A DNA stretch of 64,000 nt from Microbacterium ureisolvens (GTDB lineage Bacteria; Actinomycetota; Actinomycetes; Actinomycetales; Microbacteriaceae). A model generated the notes under the pieces. That model was not told the origin of the DNA. It searched no databases and was given only the letters and a program-made list of their open reading frames with translations. Location: positions 186,001 to 250,000 of the forward strand of contig NZ_JADIJE010000001.1 of the NCBI RefSeq assembly GCF_015278315.1, in the 5' to 3' direction. Position numbers and translations under genes: made by a program. Below are positions 1 through 8,124 of this stretch, piece by piece (the first letter of the stretch is position 1; each line of letters opens with the position of its first letter).

Positions 1-1499
1 ACGGGATACCAGGCGCCGGCGCAGTTGTCGCAGCGCCCGCAGGGCGCGGCGGTGTCGTCGTCGAGCGAGCGCTGCAGGAACTCCATACGGCAGCCGGGCG
101 ATTCCTCGTAGTCGATCATGTGCTGCTGCTCGGCCACCCGTTCGGCCGCGATGCGGCGGTAGCGGTCTTCGTCGTAGCTCCACGGCTCACCGGTGGCGAC
201 CCATCCGCCGCGCACGCGCGCGACCGCCCCGTCGACGTCGAGCACCTTCAGCAGCAGCTCGAGCGGCGTGCGGCGGATGTCGACGATCGCCTCGAGCGCC
301 GGCGTCGACAGCGGACCGCCGGCTGCGGCGAGGGCCGTCAGCACCCGCTCGGCGCGATCGCGATCGGGCATGGACGCCGTGGCGAAGTAGTGCCAGATCT
401 CGCGATCCTCGGTGCCCGGCAGCAGCAGTACGTCGGCCGAGTCGGTGGCACGACCGGCGCGTCCGACCTGCTGGTAGTACGACACCGGCGACGACGGCGC
501 ACCGAGGTGCACGACGAAGCCGAGATCGGGCTTGTCGAAGCCCATGCCGAGCGCGCTGGTGGCGACCAGGGCCTTGACGCGGTTGTCTTTGAGGAGGGCC
601 TCGGACTCCTCGCGCTCGTCGGTGTCGGTCTGCCCGGTGTACGCGCGGACGTCGTAGCCGCGCTCACGGAGCAGCCGGGCGGTGTCGCCCGCGGCGGCCA
701 CGGTGAGGGTGTAGATGATGCCCGAGCCCGGCAGGTCGCCCAGGTGGCTGATCAGCCACGCGAGCCTGCTCGGCGAATCGGGGAGACGCAGCACGCCCAG
801 CCGCAGCGAGGCGCGGGCGAGCGGGCCACGGATGGTGAGCACCCCGGGCGCGGCGCCGTCGGCCGCGTCGTCGCCTGCGCCGGCGTCGAGCTGTTCGGCG
901 ACGTCGGCGACCACGCGGCTGTTGGCGGTGGCGGTGGTGGCGAGCACCGGGATGCCCGCGGGCATGCGCGCGATCAGGTCGCGCAGGCGGCGGTAGTCCG
1001 GACGGAAGTCGTGGCCCCAGTCGCTGATGCAGTGCGCCTCGTCGACCACGAGCAGTCCGATGCGGGCGACGAGCTGCGGCAGCTGCTCGTCGCGGAACGA
1101 CGGGTTGTTGAGGCGTTCGGGCGACACGAGGAGCACGTCGACCTCGTCGCGGTCGAGCTGCGCGAGCACATCGCCCCACTCGTGCGCGTTCGTCGAGTCG
1201 ATCTTGACGGCCCGCACCCCCGCCCTCGCCGCGGCGGCGATCTGGTCGCGCATGAGCGCCAGCAGCGGCGACACCAGCACGGTGGGTCCCGCGCCGCGAC
1301 GGCGCAGCAGCAGGGTGGCGACGAAGTACACGGCCGACTTGCCCCAGCCGGTGCGCTGAACGACGAGGGCCCGCCGCCGGTCGTCGACCAGCGCCTCGAT
1401 CGCTTCGAACTGCCCGTCGTGGAAGTCGGCGTCGTCGCGGCCGACGAGCGAGCGCAGGACGTCGAGGGCCTCGGCGCGGGTGGTGGTCGTCGCAGTCAC
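1..1499 (-). CDS. recQ: RecQ-family ATP-dependent DNA helicase (3' end outside window)
   Basis: The minus-strand frame reads a superfamily 2 helicase from its first codon to the window edge, so the C-terminus is missing. Visible features are an N-terminal FHDGQFEAI Q-motif region, Walker A-like RTGWGKS (G-W in place of the usual G-G), the DEAH-type box VVDEAHCISDWGHDFRP, motif III LATTATA, and the second RecA lobe ending YYQQVGRAGR. A zinc-binding CGRCDNC cluster lies near the window edge. RecQ proteins unwind forked DNA in repair. GTG at 1499 has an AGGG seven bases upstream; an in-frame ATG at 1517 is an alternative. The gene is divergent from the DUF6412/YidC pair, with a long palindrome between them. 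Confidence 0.93.
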   Translation of the reverse strand, partial: MTATTTTRAEALDVLRSLVGRDDADFHDGQFEAIEALVDDRRRALVVQRTGWGKSAVYFVATLLLRRRGAGPTVLVSPLLALMRDQIAAAARAGVRAVKIDSTNAHEWGDVLAQLDRDEVDVLLVSPERLNNPSFRDEQLPQLVARIGLLVVDEAHCISDWGHDFRPDYRRLRDLIARMPAGIPVLATTATANSRVVADVAEQLDAGAGDDAADGAAPGVLTIRGPLARASLRLGVLRLPDSPSRLAWLISHLGDLPGSGIIYTLTVAAAGDTARLLRERGYDVRAYTGQTDTDEREESEALLKDNRVKALVATSALGMGFDKPDLGFVVHLGAPSSPVSYYQQVGRAGRATDSADVLLLPGTEDREIWHYFATASMPDRDRAERVLTALAAAGGPLSTPALEAIVDIRRTPLELLLKVLDVDGAVARVRGGWVATGEPWSYDEDRYRRIAAERVAEQQHMIDYEESPGCRMEFLQRSLDDDTAAPCGRCDNCAGAWYP

Positions 1500-1626
1500 G
1501 CCTCCACCCTGCCCCATGCCCCTGACAGCGGCGTCCTCGAGGGGCCGCCCGGTGGACGGCCGGGGTCCGACGCTCCTGCGCCCGCTCATGTGGAGGAGGC
1601 CCCGGCGCGCCGCCGCCGTTATCAGA

Positions 1627-1691
1627 ACAGGTGATCTCGCGGAGGTAGGACGATCCGTCGCGTTTCGTCCTACCTCCGCCAGATCACCTGT
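1627..1691. repeat. 27-bp inverted repeat with 11-nt loop
   Basis: Arms 1627-1653 (starts ACAGGTGATCT, ends GTAGGACGA) and 1665-1691 are reverse complements with one mismatch. They sit between divergent genes, so this is not an ordinary terminator. No T-run follows. It resembles a REP-like dispersed palindrome, but no second copy is in the window. Confidence 0.85.
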
Positions 1692-1774
1692 CCCGAAGAC
1701 CCGGTTGCCGACCGACTCCCCCGAAACCGGGCCTGGCACCGCGTGCTACCGTGGCGGCGACGGAGGAGGTGCGC

Positions 1775-2122
1775 GTGCTCGAGAACATCGGCGTGCTGCT
1801 GCGCCTGTTCACCGAGGTGGTCGTCTCGGCTCTGCGTCCCGCCGTCGAACTGATCGAGGCGGTGGCCGGTTCGCTGGCCGAGCTCGCCCCCTCGGCCCTG
1901 CCGGCCGAGGCAGGAGCCCTCCTGGTCGCGACCGCGCTGCTGGCGTCCCTGGCGCTGCTCGCCGTCGCGCTCGCGGTCTTCCTGTCGCCCGCGCACGCGG
2001 TCGCCACCGTGGCGCACCCGCGCCGCGCGATCACCGACGCGACGCGCCTGTCCGCGTCCCACCCTGACGCGCCGGGACACTCCCGTCCGCGCGCTCCGGG
2101 GCTCGCGGCTCCGGCCGCGTAG
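1775..2122 (+). CDS. DUF6412-like small membrane protein
   Basis: A protein of about 115 residues with one clear hydrophobic segment around residues 45-65 (ALLVATALLASLALLAVALAVFL) and a cytosolic-looking tail ending in SHPDAPGHSRPRAPG. That tail motif, and the position immediately before a YidC/Oxa1-type gene, are as I remember for the actinobacterial DUF6412 family. GTG 1775 is chosen because GGAGGAGG lies five bases upstream (1762-1769); GTG at 1751 or 1769 is possible in the same frame. Function is unknown. The context suggests a partner of the downstream insertase-like protein. Confidence 0.7.
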   Translation: MLENIGVLLRLFTEVVVSALRPAVELIEAVAGSLAELAPSALPAEAGALLVATALLASLALLAVALAVFLSPAHAVATVAHPRRAITDATRLSASHPDAPGHSRPRAPGLAAPAA

Positions 2123-2209
2123 CCCGTCGTCCGTCCTCCGCACGAGGCCGCCCGCCGGTGCCTTCGTGGCCCTACGCCACGAACCGACACCGGACGAACG
2201 GACGACCCC

Positions 2210-2962
2210 ATGGACCTCTACGCCTTCCCATCCATCGCCGCGATCCTCGACGCGGCCTACGCCTTCCTCATGCAGCTCGCCGCGCTGCTCGAGCCTGTCG
2301 CCGGATCCGCCGCGGCCGCGGCATCCGTCATCCTCCTCACGCTGATCGTGCGCGCCGCGCTCGTGCCCGCCGGCATCGCGCAGGCGAAGGCCGAGCAGAC
2401 CCGCAGCCGCCTGGCCCCCCGGCTGCGAGCTCTGCAGCAGCGACACAAGCGCGACCCGGAGCGGATGCAGCGCGAGACGATGAAGCTATACGCCGACGAG
2501 AAGACGTCGCCTTTCGCGGGCTATCTGCCGATGCTCGCGCAGGCGCCGGTCGTCGCGATCGTGTACGCGCTCTTCCTCCACACCGCGATCGCCGGGCACG
2601 CGAATGCGCTTCTCACCGAGCAGCTGCTCGGCGTGCCGCTGGGTACGAGCCTCGTGGCCGCCATCTTCTCGGGAACCGCGACCGCGGCGACCCTCGGGGT
2701 CTTCGCCGGCGTGATCGCGGTGATCGTCGTGGTGGCGGAGATCACGCGGCGCGCGTTCCGCCCGCCCGTCGACGATTCTCCGGATGCCTCGCCTCTGGCG
2801 GGTGCCGGCATGGCCAGGCTCGCCGGGGTGCTGCAGTTCACGACCGCCGTGTTCGCGATGTTCGTGCCGCTCGCGGCCGCCCTGTACCTGGCCACGACCG
2901 TCGCGTGGACGCTCGTGCAGCGCGTGCTGCTGCGGCGCGTCTACCCTCTCGCCGCGAGCTGA
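2210..2962 (+). CDS. YidC/Oxa1-family membrane insertase-like protein
   Basis: The 250-residue protein has the YidC/Oxa1 layout. A first membrane segment (VILLTLIVRAALVP) is followed by a basic cytosolic hairpin (LAPRLRALQQRHKRDPERMQRE), then PFAGYLPMLAQAPVVAIVYALF and further hydrophobic segments. R48 in LIVRAAL occupies the position of the conserved groove arginine. It is shorter than the housekeeping YidC of actinobacteria and is not next to rpmH/rnpA, so it is probably an accessory paralog. It follows the DUF6412 gene by 87 bp, probably as an operon. It converges with the FUSC gene, overlapping it by 22 bp at the 3' ends (2941-2962). Confidence 0.85.
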   Translation: MDLYAFPSIAAILDAAYAFLMQLAALLEPVAGSAAAAASVILLTLIVRAALVPAGIAQAKAEQTRSRLAPRLRALQQRHKRDPERMQRETMKLYADEKTSPFAGYLPMLAQAPVVAIVYALFLHTAIAGHANALLTEQLLGVPLGTSLVAAIFSGTATAATLGVFAGVIAVIVVVAEITRRAFRPPVDDSPDASPLAGAGMARLAGVLQFTTAVFAMFVPLAAALYLATTVAWTLVQRVLLRRVYPLAAS

Positions 2963-4008
2963 TTCCCGCGAGGGTGCAGCACGCCGCTCAGGGCGCCCAG
3001 CGCAGCGCCGGCGAGGGTGTCGACGACGCGCTCGGCGGCCACCGCCACGCTGTCGACCGACCCGGTCGCGGCCCCTGTCAGCAGCAGCACGAGCGGCGTG
3101 ATGAAGACGAGGGCGAGCGCGTAGTTGCGCACGATGAAGAGCTCGATGGTGAACTGCAGCACGCCCAGCACGAGCGCCAGCCATACGACGGGCAGCGGCA
3201 CCGGGGCCACGAGCAGGTAAACCCCCGCGCCGAGGATGGTGCCGACCATGCGATGCAGTCCGCGGCTGAACGCCGCGCGGCGATCGGCGGTGACGCCGAT
3301 GACCGCGACCGCCGCACCCACGATCCAGTACGCGCGGTGCGGATCCAGCGCCAGTCCGATCGCGATGCCGACGGCGCTCACGAGGGCGACCCGGGCGAGC
3401 AGCATCCGCTCACCCGCCGGCCACGACGGTCCGGGCAGCACCTCGCGGAGCGGGCGGGCGCGGACGCGGCGGCGACTGGCCAGCAACAGCGGGGCCAGCG
3501 ACACGACCGCGGCGAACAGGATGCCGCAAGTCACCGCGGCGAGATAGGCCGCGGGAGCCGCTCCCGCACTCACGATGTGCGACGAGAGGCCGTACACGAG
3601 CACGACGAAGAGCGGCCCGGGCGGGCCCACGGCGAATCCGAACATCGCGGCCGCGGCGGCGATCGCCACGACCCCGAGGCCCACGAGCGTCGCCACGGGC
3701 GACGGACCGGCGAGTGCCCCCAGCACCGCAGCGACGACGAGACCGCCCGCGATGAACGGCACCACCCGCAGGCGCTCCACGACCGGCAGCTGCGTCGCGT
3801 AGAGCGCGACGAACGCACCGGTCGCGGCGTGGAAGCCCGCCTCGGGGTTCCCGAGGAGTGCCATGATCGCGATGGGCGCCGCCATCGCGATCCCCGCCCG
3901 CAGCCCGATGGGCCAGCGCGGCGCCGGTGCGGGGGCGAGGCGGAAGAGGCTCGCCACCGCCTCTCGCAGCTCGGCCGCGAGTGCGCGGCCACGACTCGGG
4001 CGCGGCAT
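2941..4008 (-). CDS. FUSC-family membrane protein
   Basis: A 355-residue protein with two blocks of hydrophobic segments separated by a soluble stretch (about residues 175-195). The second block includes GRDPHRAYWIVGAAVA-like sequence (DPHRAYWIVG) typical of the FUSC/ArAE (fusaric-acid-resistance, aromatic-acid exporter) module. The N-terminus begins MPRPSRGRALAAELREAV. Family members are putative exporters of aromatic compounds; the substrate here cannot be read. The gene is convergent with the YidC-like gene and faces away from the small membrane protein at 4081. Confidence 0.8.
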   Translation of the reverse strand: MPRPSRGRALAAELREAVASLFRLAPAPAPRWPIGLRAGIAMAAPIAIMALLGNPEAGFHAATGAFVALYATQLPVVERLRVVPFIAGGLVVAAVLGALAGPSPVATLVGLGVVAIAAAAAMFGFAVGPPGPLFVVLVYGLSSHIVSAGAAPAAYLAAVTCGILFAAVVSLAPLLLASRRRVRARPLREVLPGPSWPAGERMLLARVALVSAVGIAIGLALDPHRAYWIVGAAVAVIGVTADRRAAFSRGLHRMVGTILGAGVYLLVAPVPLPVVWLALVLGVLQFTIELFIVRNYALALVFITPLVLLLTGAATGSVDSVAVAAERVVDTLAGAALGALSGVLHPRGNQLAARG

Positions 4009-4080
4009 CCTTCCTCCCTTCCCGCGTCCATCCTCCTCCGCGCCTCGCGCGGACGCCGATGTCGGCGCTACTCTCGCCCC

Positions 4081-4401
4081 ATGACTCCCCGGGCCGGAGG
4101 TCCGCTCGCCGAGCGGTCGGAGACGCGGCGGCCCGGCATCATGCTGGGGCTCCTCGCAGGCGCGGGTCTTCTCGTCTTCGACCTGGTGCTGATGTTCGTG
4201 CTGCTGACGTTCGCGTCGCAGATCACGGTCGGCAGCGGGGGGACGCTCATCCTGCTGCTGCCGTTCATCGTCGTGCTGGCAGGCTCCCTGCTGCTGACGA
4301 TCTCGTGGTACTGGCGGTGGTTCGCCCTCGGCCTGGCGATCGTGACCGCCGCGTCGTGCATCGCGGTCGGGCCCTTCCTCGGCATGCTGATGCGAGGCTG
4401 A
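4081..4401 (+). CDS. Small three-helix membrane protein, unknown
   Basis: A 106-residue protein with three predicted membrane helices: IMLGLLAGAGLLVFDLVLMFVLL, LILLLPFIVVLAGSLLLT, and WFALGLAIVTAASCIAV. The N-terminus is polar and basic. ATG at 4081 is the first in-frame start. It is divergent from the FUSC gene and convergent with the TetR gene. I do not recognise the family. Confidence 0.65.
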   Translation: MTPRAGGPLAERSETRRPGIMLGLLAGAGLLVFDLVLMFVLLTFASQITVGSGGTLILLLPFIVVLAGSLLLTISWYWRWFALGLAIVTAASCIAVGPFLGMLMRG

Positions 4402-4407
4402 GCCGCC

Positions 4408-5031
4408 TCACGCGGGCCGGGTCGCGGCATCCGGAACCGACAGCAGCTGGTCGAGGAGGGCCAGCGCGGCGTCCTGCGGAGCGTCGGCGTCGAGCAGCCA
4501 CTGGGTCTGGAGGCCGTCGGATGCCGCGATCACGAGCGCCGCGACCGCCACGGGGTCGACGTCGGCCCTGATGCGCCCGGCCTGCTGGTTGTGGCGCACG
4601 CGCTCGGCGATCTCGCGCCGCACGCGCGCGAAGCGCTCCGTCGCGAACTCGCGTGCCGCGGGGTGCCCCTCTTCGAGCGCCGACGCGACGAGCGTGGAGT
4701 ACAGCTGCACGAGCCCCTGCACCTCGTGGTTGGCATCGCTCCAGCGCCGCAGCAGCTCGGTCGGAGTGACGTCCGGCGGCACCGGCTCCCAGTCGTCGCC
4801 CCGGTGCTCGGACTGGCGGTACACCGCGACCAGCAGCTCCTCGAGCGATCCGAAGTAGTGCTTCAGCGCGGCGTGGGTGACCCCGACCTCTTCCGCGATC
4901 GCGCGGAGGCTGGTGCGGTCGGAGCCTCGCCGTGCGAACACCTCGATGGCACGGTCCAGGATCTCCTGCCGCCGGGCGACCCCCTTCGCATACGACCCGC
5001 GCAGGGCGGAGGGGGTCTCCTCATCGGACAT
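4408..5031 (-). CDS. TetR/AcrR-family transcriptional regulator
   Basis: A 207-residue repressor. The N-terminal TetR helix-turn-helix spans about residues 18-65 (ILDRAIEVFARRG, then TSLRAIAEEVGVTHAALKHYFGSLEELL). The C-terminal ligand and dimer domain ends in ALALLDQLL. It is divergent from the isomerase/oxidoreductase pair, and the 126-bp intergenic region holds a near-perfect palindrome (5050-5073), the likely operator. The effector is probably a metabolite of the adjacent pathway, which is an inference. Confidence 0.92.
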   Translation of the reverse strand: MSDEETPSALRGSYAKGVARRQEILDRAIEVFARRGSDRTSLRAIAEEVGVTHAALKHYFGSLEELLVAVYRQSEHRGDDWEPVPPDVTPTELLRRWSDANHEVQGLVQLYSTLVASALEEGHPAAREFATERFARVRREIAERVRHNQQAGRIRADVDPVAVAALVIAASDGLQTQWLLDADAPQDAALALLDQLLSVPDAATRPA

Positions 5032-5049
5032 GCGACCATGCTAGCGAAT

Positions 5050-5073
5050 GAAAACCTCCAGGTGGAGGTTTTC
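5050..5073. promoter_or_regulatory. Candidate TetR operator
   Basis: GAAAACCTCCA-GG-TGGAGGTTTTC is an 11-bp perfect inverted repeat with a 2-bp centre. It starts 19 bp upstream of the tetR start codon and lies within the divergent promoter region of the 5158 operon. Size and position fit a TetR-dimer site controlling both directions. Confidence 0.75.
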
Positions 5074-5157
5074 GTGGTAGCGTGATGCCGTCCGGGCCCC
5101 GCGCCCGCTGACGACACCCCAGACACCGTCGAAGCAGACAACGAAGGAGCGCGACCG

Positions 5158-5976
5158 ATGCCGGTCCAGACATCCATCCAGCTGTTCACCGTGAGGGAAG
5201 CGCTCGAGGCCGACCTCGAAGGCACCCTCGCCGAGCTCGCCTCGCGCGGCTTCACCGCCGCCGAGCCCTACGACTTCGTGCGCCGCGCCGAGCCCCTCGC
5301 CGCCGCCCTGAAGGCCAACGGCATCGCCGCCCCGACCGGTCACGCGTTCCTCGCGTCCACCTCGTTCGTGAACCCGGACGGCACGACGACGAGTCGCCCC
5401 GTCCCCGCCCCCGAGGCCGTCTTCGACGCCGCCGACATCCTCCGCATGACGACCGTGATCGAGCCCTACACCGACCCCGCGCTCTGGCAGAGCCAGGAGC
5501 ACATCGCCGACATCGCGCGGCAGCTCAACGCCGCCGCCGAGATCGGCGCGGCCCGCGGCATCCGCGTCGGCTACCACAACCACGCGCACGAGCTGGAGTC
5601 GACCTTCGACGGCAAGACCGGCCTCGAGGTGTTCGCCGAGCTGCTCGACCCCCGCGTCGTGCTCGAGATCGACCTGTACTGGGTCGCCCGCGCGGGCGTC
5701 GACTCGCCCACGCTCCTGAAGACCCTCGGCGACCGCGTGATCGCCGTGCACGTCAAGGACGGCACGCTCGACCCCGAGGCCGTCGCCGCCTACCCGCCGG
5801 CCGACCAGGTCCCCGCCGGCCAGGGCGTCATCCCGCTCGCGCAGGCCATCGCCGCGGCACCGGCACTCGAGGTCGCCATCGTCGAGTTCGACCACTTCAG
5901 CGGCGATCTCTTCGACGCCGTCGAGCAGAGTCGCGTCTACCTCGACGAGACGCTCGGCGCGAAGGTCGCCGGCTGA
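5158..5976 (+). CDS. Sugar phosphate isomerase/epimerase (xylose-isomerase-like TIM barrel)
   Basis: A 272-residue AP-endonuclease-2/xylose-isomerase-like barrel. Metal-site motifs are visible: GYHNHAHELE (about residue 140), LEIDLYWVARAG, VIAVHVKDG, and the final Glu in VAIVEFDHFSGD. The family epimerises or isomerises keto-sugars and inosose-like compounds. ATG 5158 has GAAGGAG ten bases upstream. Its stop overlaps the start of the oxidoreductase gene by one base, so the two are translationally coupled. The combination of TIM barrel and Gfo/Idh/MocA dehydrogenase is typical of cyclitol or rare-sugar catabolism; the substrate is not determinable. Confidence 0.88.
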   Translation: MPVQTSIQLFTVREALEADLEGTLAELASRGFTAAEPYDFVRRAEPLAAALKANGIAAPTGHAFLASTSFVNPDGTTTSRPVPAPEAVFDAADILRMTTVIEPYTDPALWQSQEHIADIARQLNAAAEIGAARGIRVGYHNHAHELESTFDGKTGLEVFAELLDPRVVLEIDLYWVARAGVDSPTLLKTLGDRVIAVHVKDGTLDPEAVAAYPPADQVPAGQGVIPLAQAIAAAPALEVAIVEFDHFSGDLFDAVEQSRVYLDETLGAKVAG

Positions 5977-7103
5977 TGGCGGCCTCCAGCGGAGCCGTCG
6001 GCGTCGGCATCATCGGCGCGGGCAACATCAGCGACCAGTACCTCACGCACCTGACGAGCTTCCCCGACGTGCGCGTCATCGCGATCGGCGACCTCCTCGA
6101 GGACCGCGCGAAGGCGCAGGCCGAGAAGTACGGCGTGCCCCGCGCGGGCGGCGTCGACCTCGTGCTGAACGACCCCGACGTCGACATCGTCGTGAACCTC
6201 ACGATCCCGGCCGTGCACGTCGAGGTCTCCGAGGCGATCATCGCCGCCGGCAAGCACGTGTGGACCGAGAAGCCGATCGGCATCGACCGCGAGGAGTCGC
6301 AGCGACTGCTCCAGAAGGCGGATGCCGCTGGCCTGCGCGTCGGCGTCGCGCCCGACACCGTCCTCGGCCCGGGAGTGCAGACGGCCAAGCGCGCGATCGC
6401 GCGCGGCGACATCGGCCGCCCGCTGTTCGCGACGACGACGTTCCAGTGGCAGGGTCCGGAGCTGTGGCACCCGAACCCGGCGTTCCTGTACGCCAAGGGA
6501 GCGGGCCCCCTGCTGGACATGGGCCCGTACTACGTCTCGACGCTCCTGCACGTGTTCGGTCCGGTCGCATCGGTCGCCGCGCTCGGCCTCCAGGGCGTCC
6601 CGACCCGCACCGTGAAGTCCGGCGAGCTCGCCGGACAGGAGTTCCCGGTCGAGATCCCCTCGACGCTGTCGGTGCTCATGGACTTCGAGGGGGGCGGCCA
6701 GGCGCAGAGCCTGTACAGCACCGACTCGCCGCTCAAGCGCCACGGCATCGTCGAGATCAACGGCACCGACGGCACCATCGTGATCCCGGACCCGAACATG
6801 TTCGGCGGCGACATCACGATCACGCGGCCGCTGACCGACGCGTCGGTGAGCGAGCAGCAGGTGGTCCAGGTGCCGCAGGAGGGCGTGCTCGCCGGCCGCG
6901 GTCTGGGCCTGCTCGACATGGCCCGCTCGATCCGGGGCGGCCGCCCGCACATCGCCACCGGCGAGTTCGGGTACCACGTGCTCGACACGCTGCTGTCGAT
7001 CGAGGAGGCCGCCGCCTCGCACACCTACGTCACCGTCGAGAGCAGCCTCGGCGAGGTCGGCTCGCTCCCCGCGGACTTCGACCCGCTGGCCGCGACGCTC
7101 TGA
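5976..7103 (+). CDS. Gfo/Idh/MocA-family NAD(P)-dependent oxidoreductase
   Basis: A 375-residue sugar or polyol dehydrogenase. The N-terminal Rossmann fold carries GIIGAGNISDQYL (residues about 10-22), and the family signature VWTEKPIG lies near residue 97. The C-terminal GFO_IDH_MocA domain includes a DMGPYY motif, the position where these enzymes carry catalytic Asp/His residues. It is coupled to the upstream TIM-barrel gene and probably shares its TetR control. Products are likely a keto-sugar and NAD(P)H, inferred from the family. Confidence 0.9.
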   Translation: MAASSGAVGVGIIGAGNISDQYLTHLTSFPDVRVIAIGDLLEDRAKAQAEKYGVPRAGGVDLVLNDPDVDIVVNLTIPAVHVEVSEAIIAAGKHVWTEKPIGIDREESQRLLQKADAAGLRVGVAPDTVLGPGVQTAKRAIARGDIGRPLFATTTFQWQGPELWHPNPAFLYAKGAGPLLDMGPYYVSTLLHVFGPVASVAALGLQGVPTRTVKSGELAGQEFPVEIPSTLSVLMDFEGGGQAQSLYSTDSPLKRHGIVEINGTDGTIVIPDPNMFGGDITITRPLTDASVSEQQVVQVPQEGVLAGRGLGLLDMARSIRGGRPHIATGEFGYHVLDTLLSIEEAAASHTYVTVESSLGEVGSLPADFDPLAATL

Positions 7104-7134
7104 CCCTCGCGCGGCGCATCCGCCGCCCGAGACC

Positions 7135-7188
7135 CGCGAAAGGGGAGATTCCCGCCACCACGCGTGTGCGGGAATCTCCCCTTTCGCG
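7135..7188. repeat. Perfect 21-bp inverted repeat (hairpin)
   Basis: Arms CGCGAAAGGGGAGATTCCCGC (7135-7155, given here as positions with core AGGGGAGATTCCC) and its exact reverse complement at 7168-7188 flank a 12-nt loop. It lies 32 bp after the stop of the oxidoreductase gene, so it may act as a terminator, but its length and sequence suggest a dispersed palindromic element. Confidence 0.85.
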
Positions 7189-7208
7189 ATTCCTGGCCGG
7201 CGGATCGA

Positions 7209-7232
7209 CGGATGCCGCGGCCGCGGCATCCG
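7209..7232. terminator. GGATGCC-type palindrome
   Basis: A perfect 24-bp palindrome CGGATGCCGCGG/CCGCGGCATCCG just after the hairpin at 7135-7188 and upstream of the flavoprotein gene. It is one of several copies of this palindrome located at gene ends in the window. It has no central loop and no T-run, so its role as a terminator is by analogy with the other copies. Confidence 0.5.
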
Positions 7233-7338
7233 CTCTCCTTCTGTCGTGCGGAATAGGGCAGATGCCCGATGCGGGGCGCTCGACCGAGTGGTGCGATCAC
7301 CCCGGGGATTCATCGCACGATCGCTGGGGAGAAATGTC

Positions 7339-7998
7339 ATGAAACTGCTGCACGTCATCGCGAGTCCGCGGCTCGCCGGCTCGACGACGCTGACGATCAC
7401 CGACGCGCTGCTCGGCGGCCTCGCCGAGGCCGCGCCCGACCTCGAGGTCGAGACCCTCGACCTGTTCCAGGCCGACCTGCCTGCCATCGCCGGCGACAAC
7501 ATCGAGGCGAAGTACACGCTTCTGGGAGGCATGCCGGTCGCGGCCGAGCACCGGGAATCGTGGGCGCAGATCGAGCGCGCGATCGAGCGTTTCCGTGCCG
7601 CCGACGTCTACGTCATCTCCGCCCCGATGTGGAACTTCGGGGTGCCGTACGTGCTCAAGTACTACATCGACTGCATCGTCCAGCCGGGCTATCTGTTCCG
7701 CTTCGACGAGCACGGCATTCCGCGGCCACTCCTGGAGGGCAAGCGGATGCTGGTCGTGTCCTCGTCGGGCAGCGACTACCGCGAGGCCAGCCCGCTGCAC
7801 GCGCTCGACCACTTCGAGCCGTACCTGCGGTCGATCTTCGGCTTCGTGGGCATCGAGGAGATCCGCTTCGTGCGCGCTCACGGTGTGGACGCCTCCCCCG
7901 CCTCGCGTGAGGCCGGGATCGCCCGCGCGCTCACCGAAGCGGAAGACGTGGTGGCGGAGCTGTGGCCGACCGCTGCGGAGGCCGCGACCGCCGCGTGA
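7339..7998 (+). CDS. FMN-dependent NADH:azoreductase-like flavodoxin-fold protein
   Basis: A 219-residue flavodoxin-fold protein. The FMN phosphate loop is SPRLAGSTTLT (residues about 9-19). The family signature APMWNFGVPYVLKYYID (about residue 95) and GYLFRF follow as in AzoR. It has the GSDYREASPLHALDHFEPYL segment typical of the family. It reduces quinones or azo compounds at the expense of NAD(P)H, by family. ATG 7339 has GGGGAGA at 7327-7333; an upstream in-frame start at 7246 lacks such a site and precedes non-conserved sequence. Confidence 0.87.
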   Translation: MKLLHVIASPRLAGSTTLTITDALLGGLAEAAPDLEVETLDLFQADLPAIAGDNIEAKYTLLGGMPVAAEHRESWAQIERAIERFRAADVYVISAPMWNFGVPYVLKYYIDCIVQPGYLFRFDEHGIPRPLLEGKRMLVVSSSGSDYREASPLHALDHFEPYLRSIFGFVGIEEIRFVRAHGVDASPASREAGIARALTEAEDVVAELWPTAAEAATAA

Positions 7999-8124
7999 GC
8001 GCCGGCCGGGCGGCCTGTGCGCGGGCCTCCCGATGCTCTACTCTGAGCGCGGGAGCGTCCGCACCGCCGGGGAGTCGCGGAACGATCGTCCGCGACGCGG
8101 GTCGGCGCCCCGTTGGGGAGCGCC

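Noticed and set aside
120..1634. Plus-strand 504-codon open frame
   Set aside because: It is exactly antisense to recQ, whose motifs are unmistakable on the minus strand.
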